A DNA stretch of 64,000 nt from Pseudomonas batumici (GCF_000820515.1 NZ_JXDG01000057.1:1-64000), one strand, 5' to 3'. Counted from the stretch's first letter, positions 26,714 through 35,306 are shown. Numbers and translations: made by a program. Notes: generated by a model from the letters alone, not told the origin.

Positions 26714-27025
26714 ATGTTCAAGATCACTCCCAATCCGCCCGAAGACCTGTCGTCTCTCGCCAGCAAACTCGCCATTGAGCGAGCGTTCGCCCACTACGAG
26801 TTACCACCGGACAACACCCCACGCCGTCGACGTGAACAACTGACTACTGAAGACGCCCTGACGCAAATCGACGAAATCCTCCAATCCGCCTCGGCCACGG
26901 CTTACGAGTGTGCGGATAACCTGCAGGGCTCCAATCGCAAACTGGCCTTGGGCGTGGTGCACCTGGTCGATCTGGCCTTGAGTCGCGTGGATGACCTGCT
27001 GGAAAAGCAAGCACACCCCGCCTGA
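26714..27025 (+). CDS. DUF6124/DUF3077-like small protein
   Basis: A 103-residue soluble protein beginning MFKITPNPPEDLSS, which is the hallmark start of a Pseudomonas-specific family often present in several paralogues per genome. The C-terminal half is a predicted pair of amphipathic helices (TYECADNLQGSNRKLALGVVHLVDLALSRVDDLL-like pattern). It has no signal peptide, membrane segment or cysteine cluster. The ATG at 26714 has GAGG 9 bases upstream within a potential stem, so expression may be controlled by the leader. Function unknown. Confidence 0.75.
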   Translation: MFKITPNPPEDLSSLASKLAIERAFAHYELPPDNTPRRRREQLTTEDALTQIDEILQSASATAYECADNLQGSNRKLALGVVHLVDLALSRVDDLLEKQAHPA

Positions 27026-27040
27026 CCCATCGGTGTGGGG

Positions 27041-27153
27041 GGAGGAGCGAGCTTGCTCGCGATGGTCGTCAACGATAACGTGGGGTTCCTGGCACACCGC
27101 AGCGTTCTCCGGTCCATCGCGAGCAATCGAGCGTCGACCGGCTGCTCCTACAG
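27041..27153. repeat. REP pair with long internal segment
   Basis: Divergent REP arms (GGAGGAGCGAGCTTGCTCGC... and ...GCTGCTCCTACAG) are separated by about 60 bases. Confidence 0.6.
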
Positions 27154-27194
27154 AGGGCTGGCGCTCGACGATATTTTCGCGCTGAAACACCGAA

Positions 27195-27220
27195 CTGTAG
27201 GAGCCGGCTTGCTGGCGATG
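27195..27220. repeat. Single REP element
   Basis: CTGTAGGAGCCGGCTTGCTG... in the 315-bp gap before the next gene. Apart from REP sequences the gap shows nothing else I can support. Confidence 0.65.
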
Positions 27221-27340
27221 ACGGCGGTGAATCCACCAGCGCCGTTGCTGGCACGCCATAAGGGCCTAACGGCAAGGATTATGGCGACTATGACTCGCGC
27301 ATTAAAAAGGACTACGAAGCACTTGAAGGGAAAAAATAAC

Positions 27341-27964
27341 ATGACGTTCAAACTTTCCATTTCCCGTTGGCTGGCGGCGGGGGCGATGTCGTTCTGTGTC
27401 GGTGCACCAGCCTTCGCTGTGGGTTCGGCACTGCATTCCGGCAAGTACGAGCAGTTGATGCTGGCAGTGACGCCTGAGCATCAGGTCGAGGGGTTCTACG
27501 CAGAGGAGCGGGGCGAGGGTCCGACCTTCAGTTGCGCTTTCTACCTGCAAGGCAAGGTCGAGGCCGGGAAGGACGTATCGGTGTCCACCTGGCTCGATGA
27601 CGTTTACCCGGGATCTGTGAAGCCCTCGGTTGATGGCGTGACCCTGACGGTCGAGCAAGGTCAACAGCACCCGGGCTGCATGAACGTGCTGATGCCGGAT
27701 ATCGCCACCGGCCTGGACCTGACCCAGACCGCGAGCAAGAAGTGGATCGGTCTGGTGACTGTCTCGGCTGACAAGGCCTGGCTGCAGAAGGCCCCGGACG
27801 CCAAGGCCACTCAGGGTCCCTATATCGTCAAGGGCGATGTCGTCGGGGTGCTGGCGTTCAAGAATGGCGCGGCCCAGGTCGAGTTCATCAATGCCCAGAA
27901 CCGTTCCTTCACCGGCTGGATCAGCCAGGACCAATATGCTCGGCTGAGTGTGCCCAAGCACTGA
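27341..27964 (+). CDS. Exported protein of unknown function
   Basis: A 207-residue protein with a clear Sec signal peptide (MTFKLSISRWLAAGAMSFCVGAPAFA, cleavage after AFA). The mature part is beta-rich, with two cysteines (SCAF and GCMN) that could form a periplasmic disulfide. The C-terminal ~55 residues (GPYIVKGDVVGVLAFKNGAAQVEF...GWIS) look SH3-like. GAAGGG precedes the ATG. I do not recognise a characterised family. It is followed by a hairpin and the SRP RNA promoter. Confidence 0.78.
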   Translation: MTFKLSISRWLAAGAMSFCVGAPAFAVGSALHSGKYEQLMLAVTPEHQVEGFYAEERGEGPTFSCAFYLQGKVEAGKDVSVSTWLDDVYPGSVKPSVDGVTLTVEQGQQHPGCMNVLMPDIATGLDLTQTASKKWIGLVTVSADKAWLQKAPDAKATQGPYIVKGDVVGVLAFKNGAAQVEFINAQNRSFTGWISQDQYARLSVPKH

Positions 27965-27987
27965 CTCTGCCGGTTTATCCAATCGAG

Positions 27988-28015
27988 TGTGGGAGCGGGC
28001 AGGCCCACTCCCACA
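27988..28015 (+). terminator. Hairpin after the exported protein gene
   Basis: TGTGGGAG pairs with CTCCCACA, extended by GGG/CCC, with a short loop. It has no T-run, so it may be a REP-derived terminator. Confidence 0.45.
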
Positions 28016-28089
28016 GGGGATGAAGGGAGAGGCCAAAGGCCATAGGCAAGTGCTTGAGCGTCCTCATATTTTTTATCTGGAACCAACGG

Positions 28090-28117
28090 TTGTAACTTCC
28101 GATGAGATCGGTACAAT
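28090..28117 (+). promoter_or_regulatory. Candidate sigma-70 promoter of the SRP RNA gene
   Basis: TTGTAA (28090-28095) and TACAAT (28112-28117) are separated by 16 bp. Transcription would start about 25 bases before the mature SRP RNA 5' end, implying 5' processing. Confidence 0.5.
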
Positions 28118-28149
28118 GGCGCGGCTTGCCGAGAGGCGAGCGTCGTTAT

Positions 28150-28260
28150 GGTGACCCCATCGGTCCCCCCGCAACGATCAGCCGTGAACCCGGTCAGGCC
28201 TGGAAGGGAGCAGCCGCAGCGGTGACATTGTGTGCCGGGGTGTGGCTGGTGGGGTTGCCT
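28150..28260 (+). ncRNA. ffs: Bacterial small signal recognition particle RNA (4.5S)
   Basis: The hallmark SRP domain IV sequence GGTCAGGCCTGGAAGGGAGC is present, with its returning strand (GTGTGCCGGGGTGTGGCTGG). The ends close by pairing GGTGACCCCA (28150-28159) with TGGGGTTGCC (28250-28259). The RNA binds Ffh to target nascent membrane proteins. Its position upstream of dnaX is as I recall for Pseudomonas, but here about 7 kb of other genes separate the two. Ends are accurate to a few bases. Confidence 0.95.
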
Positions 28261-28377
28261 CCATAACGCACCCTCAAGCTATATCCCCCCCTGAATATCC
28301 GCCCAAGTGCCCGATCAAAATCAGCGCTTCGTTTTCCTGCGTCTAAAAATCATGCAGTCAACTTCTGAAACACCACG

Positions 28378-28965
28378 CTAGTTATTCAGTACTTGGCTGA
28401 ACTTGATGGTGACCGGAGTGGTGGTGGTATCGACGTGATACCAGACTCGATCGGTGCTGCCCAGGGCGTTTCCGGGAGGGGCCACGTGGAAATGATCATA
28501 GGCACCGTAACGGGCAAGTCCGGAGACTCCCTGGCGCAAGTTGAATACAGCGGAATTACTGGTGAGCACCTTTCCACCGCCACTTCCATTGGTGGCCGCC
28601 TTCATGGGAGGGGAGAAGGACTTGCCCTCCGTGGCTGACCAGATGGCGAGTACGTCACATGACTCGGGAGGGTAGCTACCCGGTGGGCAGTTGTAGGAAT
28701 GCGTTGTCCTTCTTGCGCCGACAATCACCGTTACCGTTTGCAAGATGCTGTGGGCCGCAGCGTTCTGCCGCGTCGACGAGCCTGAGAGGATGACGCTTGC
28801 AGGCTTGTAGTTGCTGTGATGACAGCCCAGCATCGCCAGATTCTCTCGACAAAGGTGGCACACGAGCCTTCGGCACGCCGAGCAATACGGCATCGGTAGA
28901 TTTTGAAATGCAAGAAGCCGGGTCGGCGTCTCGAGCATGCAATGCCCACAGTTAACATTAATCAT
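28378..28965 (-). CDS. Orphan protein with N-terminal cysteine cluster
   Basis: A 195-residue protein I do not recognise. The first 50 residues hold CGHC ... CSACRRLVCHLC ... C, arranged like a double zinc ribbon or zinc finger. The remaining ~140 residues are Ser/Thr/Gly-rich, without membrane segments, and contain a further Cys pair. The ATG at 28965 is favoured (MINVNCGHC) over a TTG 15 bases upstream. GC content is visibly lower than neighbours, and the upstream DNA is AT-rich, suggesting horizontal acquisition. No partner gene is seen. Confidence 0.55.
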   Translation of the reverse strand: MINVNCGHCMLETPTRLLAFQNLPMPYCSACRRLVCHLCRENLAMLGCHHSNYKPASVILSGSSTRQNAAAHSILQTVTVIVGARRTTHSYNCPPGSYPPESCDVLAIWSATEGKSFSPPMKAATNGSGGGKVLTSNSAVFNLRQGVSGLARYGAYDHFHVAPPGNALGSTDRVWYHVDTTTTPVTIKFSQVLNN

Positions 28966-29349
28966 GTTCAGTTCCAGCAACGCTGTGAGTTATTACTGTT
29001 CGCCTGTTCCGTGATGAACCATGAAATATTATCTATCGCTTGCTGGGGGATATGCTCTATCAGATTATTCCTAAAAACCAGATTGCGGTCGTTCATAATG
29101 CTCTCCAACGGTTGAATAAACACTTCGCGGCAAGGAAAGTGCCAGCGGGCGTGTAGTATTTTTTGAATGGAGAGAAGGGTATTTTATAGAACAGGGCGAG
29201 GACAAGTGATCAAACGTGATGAAATATTTCTGTGTTAAAACAGCAAGTGAGGAAGGCTTTAATCGTTTTGATGCGGCTGCAAGAATGGCTTTTTCGAGCC
29301 GATGGGATATACACAAACGCTTGTTTGGTAGTTTTGTTCCTTTGGTGCA
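28966..29349. other. AT-rich intergenic stretch
   Basis: About 380 bp of low-GC sequence between the orphan protein and the AraC regulator. Short open frames on both strands lack ribosome sites and family features. I see no RNA gene or mobile element. Confidence 0.5.
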
Positions 29350-30171
29350 CTATAACGCCGCCCGCAACTCCCTCGGCGACAGCCCATAATGCTTGCGAAA
29401 CCGCACCGCAAACCGTGAAGCCGAGGCATAGCCGCTGGCTGCGGCAATTTCCCCAATGGGTCGCGGAGTGACCTGCAACCACTGTAGCGCCATCCCCAGC
29501 CTGACGTTCTCGAGGATATTGCTGAAGCTGTCGTTCTCGTTCGCCAACTGCCGGCGCAGCGTCGAGGCGCCAAGGTTCAGGCGCTCGGCGACATTGGCAA
29601 CGGTCCAGTCCCGCGCCGGGTCGGTCATGAGAATCTGCTGCACGCGCTCGCACAGCGGATCATGGCGATCCAGCAACAACGGTCCGGCCCAGCCACCCAG
29701 GGCCAACGCCAACAGCACGGCTTCCGCGTAATGCGTACGCAAGGCGTCCGGTGAGTCGGCGTTGATGCAGTCCAGCAGGTTTTCCCAGGCCTGGGTTGTA
29801 TGCCGATCCAGCGGTACACAGAGTTCCTGCGTTGCCGTTCGCCCAGGGTGTGCGGTGATCTGTTGGCTGTAACGAACGCTGAACGCCCGCAACAGCTCCG
29901 TGGGAAAGGTCACCGCATCGGCGATGTAGTCACCCTGTGCCCCGGGATAGTTGCTGATCCCCAACTCGCATCCCGCCGGCATCAGGATCAAATGCCGTGA
30001 ACCCACGCGCATTTGCCGATCATCCCAACCCATCAGCTTTTCGCCCTGGCGGACACGGCACAGGGTGGTGACGAAAATCGGCACCCGTTGCAAGGCGTGG
30101 GGCTGGCGCGCCTGTATGACACTGGCGCCGATGCGGCTTTGGCGATGCTGGACGCCGGCGGGGTTGTTCAT
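29350..30171 (-). CDS. AraC family transcriptional regulator
   Basis: A 273-residue regulator. The N-terminal ligand/dimer domain (about 1-165) is followed by the two helix-turn-helix AraC DNA-binding domain (about 170-270: WTVANVAERLNLGASTLRRQL and IGEIAAASGYASASRFAVRFRKHYGLSPRELR). The start lies 5 bp after the stop of the upstream YbhB-like gene, so both are probably cotranscribed. It may autoregulate that pair. Effector unknown. Confidence 0.9.
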   Translation of the reverse strand: MNNPAGVQHRQSRIGASVIQARQPHALQRVPIFVTTLCRVRQGEKLMGWDDRQMRVGSRHLILMPAGCELGISNYPGAQGDYIADAVTFPTELLRAFSVRYSQQITAHPGRTATQELCVPLDRHTTQAWENLLDCINADSPDALRTHYAEAVLLALALGGWAGPLLLDRHDPLCERVQQILMTDPARDWTVANVAERLNLGASTLRRQLANENDSFSNILENVRLGMALQWLQVTPRPIGEIAAASGYASASRFAVRFRKHYGLSPRELRAAL

Positions 30172-30176
30172 GGTGG

Positions 30177-30728
30177 CTAGCGTCCGTAAGTGGCGGTAAG
30201 GGTGGCCTTGCTCAGTGCATTGGCGTTGAGCATGTAGCCCACCATGGCGCCGCTGGCCTGTTCATTGATCGGCAGTTTATCGACCTTCAGGGCCCAGACG
30301 GTGAATTGATAGCGATGCGCTTTATCACCCGCCGGTGGGCAGGCGCCGCCGAAGCCGGGCTGACCATAATCGGTGCGGCCCTGGACGGCACCGGCGGGCA
30401 GTTGGCTGGCCGACGGGTTGCCCGCGCCGGAGGGCAGTTCGTGGGTGGAGGTCGGGAGGTTGACGACGGTCCAGTGCCACCAGCCGCTGCCGGTCGGGGC
30501 ATCGGGATCGTAGACGGTGATGGCGAAGCTTTTCGTGCCGGCCGGGGCGTTTTTCCAGGACAGTTCAGGGGAGGTGTTGCCGCCTTCGCAGCCGAAGCCC
30601 TGGAACACTTCGCGGCTGCTCATCGGCTTGCCGTCGCTGATGTCGCGGCTGCTGAGGGTGAAATCGGCGGCCTGGGCGCTGAGGCTCAGGCCGAGGGAGA
30701 GGGCGGTGAGGAGAAATCGGGTTTTCAT
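30177..30728 (-). CDS. YbhB/YbcL family Raf kinase inhibitor-like protein, exported
   Basis: A 183-residue PEBP-fold protein with a signal peptide (MKTRFLLTALSLGLSLSAQA). The mature part has the PEBP signatures SPELSW, VYDPDAPTGSGWWHW and GQPGFGGACPPAGDKAHRYQF. Bacterial periplasmic members bind small anions or phospholipid head groups; no enzymatic role is established. The ATG at 30728 gives the signal peptide; a much longer in-frame extension has no signal. It leads a two-gene unit with the AraC regulator. Confidence 0.9.
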   Translation of the reverse strand: MKTRFLLTALSLGLSLSAQAADFTLSSRDISDGKPMSSREVFQGFGCEGGNTSPELSWKNAPAGTKSFAITVYDPDAPTGSGWWHWTVVNLPTSTHELPSGAGNPSASQLPAGAVQGRTDYGQPGFGGACPPAGDKAHRYQFTVWALKVDKLPINEQASGAMVGYMLNANALSKATLTATYGR

Positions 30729-30834
30729 GCTGATCTCGTCTTTGTTGGGAGAGGAGAGACGAGTGTATTGAGGGCGGGAAGGGGCTGTTGTGCCGCTGCG
30801 CTCGACCATTGTGCCGAAACGCTCAGGGTGATTG

Positions 30835-30950
30835 CTGCAGGAGCAGCCGGTCGGCGCTGGATTGATCGCGATGGACGTCGGAACAACCCGGGGTGTCAGG
30901 TGTTCCGCGTCATCGTTGGCGTTTATCGCTGGCAAGCCAGTTCCTACAAG
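30835..30950. repeat. Degenerate REP pair
   Basis: Diverged REP arms (GCAGGAGCAGCCGG... and ...GCTGGCAAGCCAGTTCCTACAAG) lie between the YbhB-like and DUF2167 genes. Confidence 0.55.
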
Positions 30951-30960
30951 GGGCAGCGTG

Positions 30961-31872
30961 TTACTGACGCTTGAACAGCTTACGGAAGAATCCGGCAATC
31001 ACCACCAATCCGAGCACGATGAATTTCTTCAGCGCCAGCAAGGCCACGCCGATCTTGGCGAACAACCCGGCCTTGGCCGCAATACCGCCCGCCACCAACG
31101 CCGCCAGCCCATAAGGCGCCAGCTTGTCGGTCTTGGAGTCGTAGTCGGCGTAGCGGTTGCCCTCGGTGAAGTTGGTGAACGCGAGGATCTTCGGCGTTTC
31201 CTGCTTGATGGTCTGCAAGTCGGCCATCGCGGCCACCGCATTGAGTTCCAGCACACCCTCGCGACCCAGCACGCGGATGCTGTAGTTCAGGGTGGTCTGT
31301 TGCGCATCATCGGCCTTCAGCTCGCGGGCCCAGTACATCTTGTGGCTGCCCTGGTCGTAGCTCGGCGGCTCGGCCCAGCCCAGCAGCGACAGGCCGGCAT
31401 AACCCTGCTTGCGCCGCTCCTTGTTGTCTTCTTCGTCATCGGCCTGCATCTGCTTGAGTAGGTCGGTGTAGTCAATCTTGGCCGCGTCATCGTCGGAAAT
31501 GTGGCCGTCGTTCTTGTAGCTGACGATCACGCCCCAGCCATTGGCCGCCAGCGGGCTGACCGACTTGGGAATGATCATGCCCAGGGTCTTGTGACCGGGC
31601 GGGTTGCCCCAGCCCTCGGTCAGCAGGCGCTCGGTGTCGGCCGGCGACAGGTAGTAGAAGTCGTCATTGAGTTGCAGGGTGGCGATGCCGCTGGGCAGGG
31701 TGATGTTGCCGTGCTGCTGCTTGAGGGTGGCCAGCCATTGTTCGGGGCTTTGGTGCGCTTGTGTGCTGGCGGTCGGCGCCGGCGCCGGAGCGGGAGTGCT
31801 GGCAGCCAGGGCAGGCAAGGTGATGGTGCAGAGCGCCACCACGGCCAGAAGCTGGCGCAGAGGATGTTTCAT
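30961..31872 (-). CDS. DUF2167 family membrane protein
   Basis: A 303-residue protein. A signal peptide (MKHPLRQLLAVVALCTITLPALA) and an Ala/Pro/Thr-rich spacer lead into a DUF2167 body (GIATLQLNDDFYYLSPADTERLLTEGWGNPPG, NGWGVIVSYKNDGHISDDDA). Hydrophobic segments near the C-terminus (about 255-300) end in a basic tail, FFRKLFKRQ. The protein is likely inner-membrane anchored with a periplasmic domain. Some relatives are stress-induced, but no function is established. It appears to be a single-gene unit. Confidence 0.88.
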   Translation of the reverse strand: MKHPLRQLLAVVALCTITLPALAASTPAPAPAPTASTQAHQSPEQWLATLKQQHGNITLPSGIATLQLNDDFYYLSPADTERLLTEGWGNPPGHKTLGMIIPKSVSPLAANGWGVIVSYKNDGHISDDDAAKIDYTDLLKQMQADDEEDNKERRKQGYAGLSLLGWAEPPSYDQGSHKMYWARELKADDAQQTTLNYSIRVLGREGVLELNAVAAMADLQTIKQETPKILAFTNFTEGNRYADYDSKTDKLAPYGLAALVAGGIAAKAGLFAKIGVALLALKKFIVLGLVVIAGFFRKLFKRQ

Positions 31873-32023
31873 TGTAGTCCCTTACATTTGGAAATAAATT
31901 TGCCGGCAGGATAGCGGAAGTGACTTTGTATTACCAAGTTCCAGGCGCGCACGCGCTATCCTGCGGTCTTGCGCGAATGGGCAGGACCGCATTTTGCTGG
32001 CAGACAACTCGGCAGGCGTAAGG

Positions 32024-32338
32024 CTAAGGCTTGGACAAGGCCAGATCGACCGCGGCGATCAGCTTTCCCAGGTCCTTCGGGGGAGCGTTGTGAATGACGC
32101 CGAACAGGTAGGCACGCTGCTCGTCTTCGTCACCCAGATCCGTGAAAAAGGCTTTGAGCTTCACACCCAGTACGTCGGCAAACAGGAACAAGGCCTCCAC
32201 GCTGGGTGTGTAACTGCCGGTTTCGAAGCGGCTGATGGTTTTGGGGTCAAAACCGGTTCTCTCTCCAAGTTCAGCCTGAGTTAGCCCCGCTACCTTGCGG
32301 TAGCGCCTGATGGCTGCACCCAAACTTGAAATTTTCAT
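32024..32338 (-). CDS. XRE family helix-turn-helix regulator
   Basis: A 104-residue Cro/CI-type regulator with HTH at about 9-63 (TQAELGERTGFDPKTISRFETGSYTPSVEALFLFADVLGV) and a short helical tail. It has no partner toxin or phage gene. It is divergent from a 375-bp AT-rich gap and the PAS-GGDEF-EAL gene. Target unknown; autoregulation is likely. Confidence 0.85.
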   Translation of the reverse strand: MKISSLGAAIRRYRKVAGLTQAELGERTGFDPKTISRFETGSYTPSVEALFLFADVLGVKLKAFFTDLGDEDEQRAYLFGVIHNAPPKDLGKLIAAVDLALSKP

Positions 32339-32713
32339 CGCTCAATTCCCATTTAGAATCAAGAACTTAACGATAAATCTTTACATTAGACAACACCATG
32401 GTTCATCACCTTCTGTTGCATAATGTGATGTAATTCGTAGAATTGGCATTTAAGACAGGTATTTGGTGATCCCGTTTCAGGCGAAATATTTGTGAAGCCG
32501 GAAATCCGCGGATGTCTTTGCTGTCCATGCCGTGATGGCCATATAACCTGAGCCACGCATTGTTTCGGGATGGTCACGAAGGCCTGCACCAATTGCTGAT
32601 GACTATCATATAATCTTAGTTGATCTTCGTCGAAGTACGGCCAGGCGATGTCGCCAGGTGCAGTTGTGCTGCGAATTCGGGACAACCTCTAGCTGCCCAG
32701 GTGAGCTGACCTC
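32339..32713. other. AT-rich gap upstream of the diguanylate gene
   Basis: About 375 bp of lower-GC DNA. A 99-codon minus-strand frame (TTG start at 32685) is present but has GAGG directly against its start and no recognisable family. I see no other feature. The promoters of the XRE and PAS-GGDEF-EAL genes should lie here. Confidence 0.45.
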
Positions 32714-34405
32714 ATGGATGAGACGTATCGCAGGGTCGTGGACGTCGCCGCCATTTTTTCAGAAACAGACCTGAATGGACGGATCACCTACGTCAACGAT
32801 CCATTCTGTGTGATTTCCGGCTATAGCCGTGACGAACTCCTCGGGCAGGATCACCGCCTGTTGAATTCCGGCTACCACCCCCCCGAGTTCTTTGTCGACA
32901 TGTGGCGCACCATCGCCCTGGGCCGGGTCTGGAAAGGCGAGGTCTGCAACCGCGCCAAGGACGGTTCCCTGTACTGGGTCGACAGCACCATGGTGCCGCT
33001 GCTGGATGAGGCCACCGGGCGAGTGCGCAAGTATGTGTCGATCCGTTTCGACGTCAGCGAAAAGTTGCGCCTGCTGCATACCCTGCAATGGCGGGTGGGG
33101 CACGATGTACTGACCGGGTTGCCCAATCGGGCGTTCCTCTCGGACCTGCTGAACCAGGCCCTGGATTTTTCCCGGCGCGAAGCCATTCCGCTGGCGGTCT
33201 GCATGCTCGACCTGGACGGCTTCAAGGCGGTCAACGATGGCTACGGGCATGCCAGTGGCGATCTGCTGTTGGTGGAGGTGGCGGCGCGCCTGCGCAGCAT
33301 CATGCGTGGCGAGGACGTGGTGGCCCGGTTGGCCGGTGACGAGTTCGTGCTGATCCTGCGTTATGTGCGTAACGCCCAGGAGTTGCAGGGGGCGTTGCAA
33401 CGGGTGCTCGGCGCGATTTCGGCGCCGTATTCGATACATGGCCAGACCATCCATGTGGATGCCAGCATCGGCGTGACACTGTTTCCCGCCGACGACGAAG
33501 ACGCCGATACCTTGTTGCGCCACGCCGACCAGGCGATGTACCTGGCCAAGCAGGGCGGGCGCAATCGTTTCCATTTGTTTGACGTGTCGCTGGACCAGGA
33601 GGTCAAGGCGACTCACCAGACCGTGGCGCTGATACGCCAGGCCCTGGCCAATGGTGAGCTGTGCCTGGTCTATCAGCCCAAGGTCAATATGCGCACCGGC
33701 GCCGTGGTGGGTTTCGAGGCGCTGATGCGCTGGCAGCACCCACGCGACGGCCTGCTCCTGCCCCAGGCGTTCCTGCCGCAGGTGGCGCAGACCGATGTGA
33801 TCATCGATATCGGTGAGTGGGTCATCGACCGGGTCCTGGCGCAGATGCAGGCCTGGCGCCAGGCGGGGCATGAGTGGCCGGTCAGTCTCAATATCGCCGC
33901 CCGGCATTTCCAGCGTGGCGATTTCGTCGAGCGTCTGCGCGCCTTGCTGATGCGCCACGCCAAGGTGCCGCCGCACCTGCTGGACCTGGAAATCATCGAG
34001 TCGATGGCCATCGAGAACATCCAGCGGGTAAGCCAGTGCCTGCAAGACTGCCAGGCGCTGGGGGTGCGTTTTTCCCTGGACGATTTCGGCACCGGTTACT
34101 CGTCCCTGAGTTACCTCAAGCGCCTGCCCAGCCAGACGATCAAGATCGATCGCTCGTTCGTGCGCGACATTCTCCATGACCAGGACGATCTGGCGCTGAC
34201 CACTGCGGTGATCGGCCTGGCCCGGGCCTTTGGCCGGGAAGTGATAGCCGAGGGCCTGGAGTCCGCCGAGCACGGTCGCCTGCTGATGAGCCTGGGGTGC
34301 GATGTGGCGCAGGGCTATTTCATTGCCCGGCCGATGTCGGCGGACGAGGTGCCGGCTTGGGTCGAGGGCTTCGAGCCTCCGGGGTTATGGCGCAGCGCCA
34401 CCTGA
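32714..34405 (+). CDS. PAS-GGDEF-EAL cyclic-di-GMP phosphodiesterase candidate
   Basis: A 563-residue cytoplasmic protein. A PAS domain with PAC (about 5-120) precedes a GGDEF domain with a variant active site LAGDEF (AGDEF, about 210) and an EAL domain (from about 305). The EAL domain keeps the catalytic set: EALMRW, SLNIAA, EIIES, DDFGTGYSS, KIDRSF and AEGLES. It should therefore hydrolyse c-di-GMP. The AGDEF domain may be active or serve as a GTP sensor. It has no membrane segments. Its 3' end overlaps the convergent binding-protein gene by 21 bp. Confidence 0.9.
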   Translation: MDETYRRVVDVAAIFSETDLNGRITYVNDPFCVISGYSRDELLGQDHRLLNSGYHPPEFFVDMWRTIALGRVWKGEVCNRAKDGSLYWVDSTMVPLLDEATGRVRKYVSIRFDVSEKLRLLHTLQWRVGHDVLTGLPNRAFLSDLLNQALDFSRREAIPLAVCMLDLDGFKAVNDGYGHASGDLLLVEVAARLRSIMRGEDVVARLAGDEFVLILRYVRNAQELQGALQRVLGAISAPYSIHGQTIHVDASIGVTLFPADDEDADTLLRHADQAMYLAKQGGRNRFHLFDVSLDQEVKATHQTVALIRQALANGELCLVYQPKVNMRTGAVVGFEALMRWQHPRDGLLLPQAFLPQVAQTDVIIDIGEWVIDRVLAQMQAWRQAGHEWPVSLNIAARHFQRGDFVERLRALLMRHAKVPPHLLDLEIIESMAIENIQRVSQCLQDCQALGVRFSLDDFGTGYSSLSYLKRLPSQTIKIDRSFVRDILHDQDDLALTTAVIGLARAFGREVIAEGLESAEHGRLLMSLGCDVAQGYFIARPMSADEVPAWVEGFEPPGLWRSAT

Positions 34406-35161
34406 CGGCGTAGCGTCCATCGGCTCGCCATGCCCGGTATAGAGCTGGATGATTCTGTCGATTTCCCCGGACATTTTCATCCGCAGCAAGGTCCCGAGTA
34501 TGCGTTGTACCGGCAGGGCCGGGTCATTGCGTACGACGCAGCCCACGGCTTGTTCCTGCACGACCATCACGGCGTGCAACTGGCGATCCGGCATCTGTGT
34601 CTGGTTGAACCAGTCCAACCCCCACTGGCTGCTGATGGCATAGGCGTAGCGGCCTGCCGCGAGCTTTTGCAGCACCTGTTCCTGGTTGCGCGCATCGTCG
34701 CGGATCAGTCGACCGCTTTCGAACTGCGCGCGCAGGGACGGGTACGAGTAGCCCAGTACGGTACCGAGGCGTTGTGTCTCAAGATTTTGCAGCGCCAGAG
34801 ACGGCGGCGGCGTGGCCTTGCTGACCAGCATGTCCCGTTGGGTGAGGAGCGCAACGCTCCATAGGTAGTCGTCGGACAGGTTGGGCAGCCAGGATTGCGC
34901 GACGTAGCAACGCACATCGATTTCGCCGCGCTCCATGGCACTTTGCACCCGGGTGCGCGGCAGTACGTGAAACCTGGCCGGACTGCCGACCTGATGGGCA
35001 AGGCTGGTCATCAGGTCATACAAGATGCCCTGGGTCGGCTGCCCGTGCTCGATCTGTATGAGCGGCATGCTCCAACCGTCGGTCACGGAGAAGCGCAGGG
35101 GCGGCGGCGCGGCCAGGACAGGGGCGCTCATCAACGCCAGGGCATAAAGAACTGCACGCAT
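34385..35161 (-). CDS. Periplasmic solute-binding protein (SBP_bac_3-like)
   Basis: A 258-residue protein with a signal peptide (MRAVLYALALMSAPVLA), then a two-lobed amino-acid-type binding domain (GILYDLMTSLAHQVG, MERGEIDVRCYVAQSWLP, LAAGRYAYAISSQWG). No ABC permease or ATPase is adjacent, so it may act as a stand-alone sensor. The ATG at 35161 has GGAGAG upstream; an in-frame start 21 bases earlier is less likely. It overlaps the 3' end of the PAS-GGDEF-EAL gene, which may couple their expression through antisense transcription. Confidence 0.85.
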   Translation of the reverse strand: MRAVLYALALMSAPVLAAPPPLRFSVTDGWSMPLIQIEHGQPTQGILYDLMTSLAHQVGSPARFHVLPRTRVQSAMERGEIDVRCYVAQSWLPNLSDDYLWSVALLTQRDMLVSKATPPPSLALQNLETQRLGTVLGYSYPSLRAQFESGRLIRDDARNQEQVLQKLAAGRYAYAISSQWGLDWFNQTQMPDRQLHAVMVVQEQAVGCVVRNDPALPVQRILGTLLRMKMSGEIDRIIQLYTGHGEPMDATPSGGAAP

Positions 35162-35306
35162 CAAACTCTCCGGCGGGAGCACAACGAGGCCGCCAATCTT
35201 TGCACAAAGTGCAGCTTAGCCAGATTAGCGCCGCGTGCCGGATGCATTTTTACCCCTGCTCCGCTAGCATTAGCGGTCTTCCGCTTCCCCGACGCGATGG
35301 TTATCG

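Noticed and set aside
29071..29316. 81-codon minus-strand frame in the AT-rich gap before araC
   Set aside because: No ribosome site and no recognisable family.
32386..32685. 99-codon minus-strand frame in the AT-rich gap
   Set aside because: TTG start with GAGG immediately adjacent, no recognisable domain and no neighbour to pair with. A remnant cannot be excluded.
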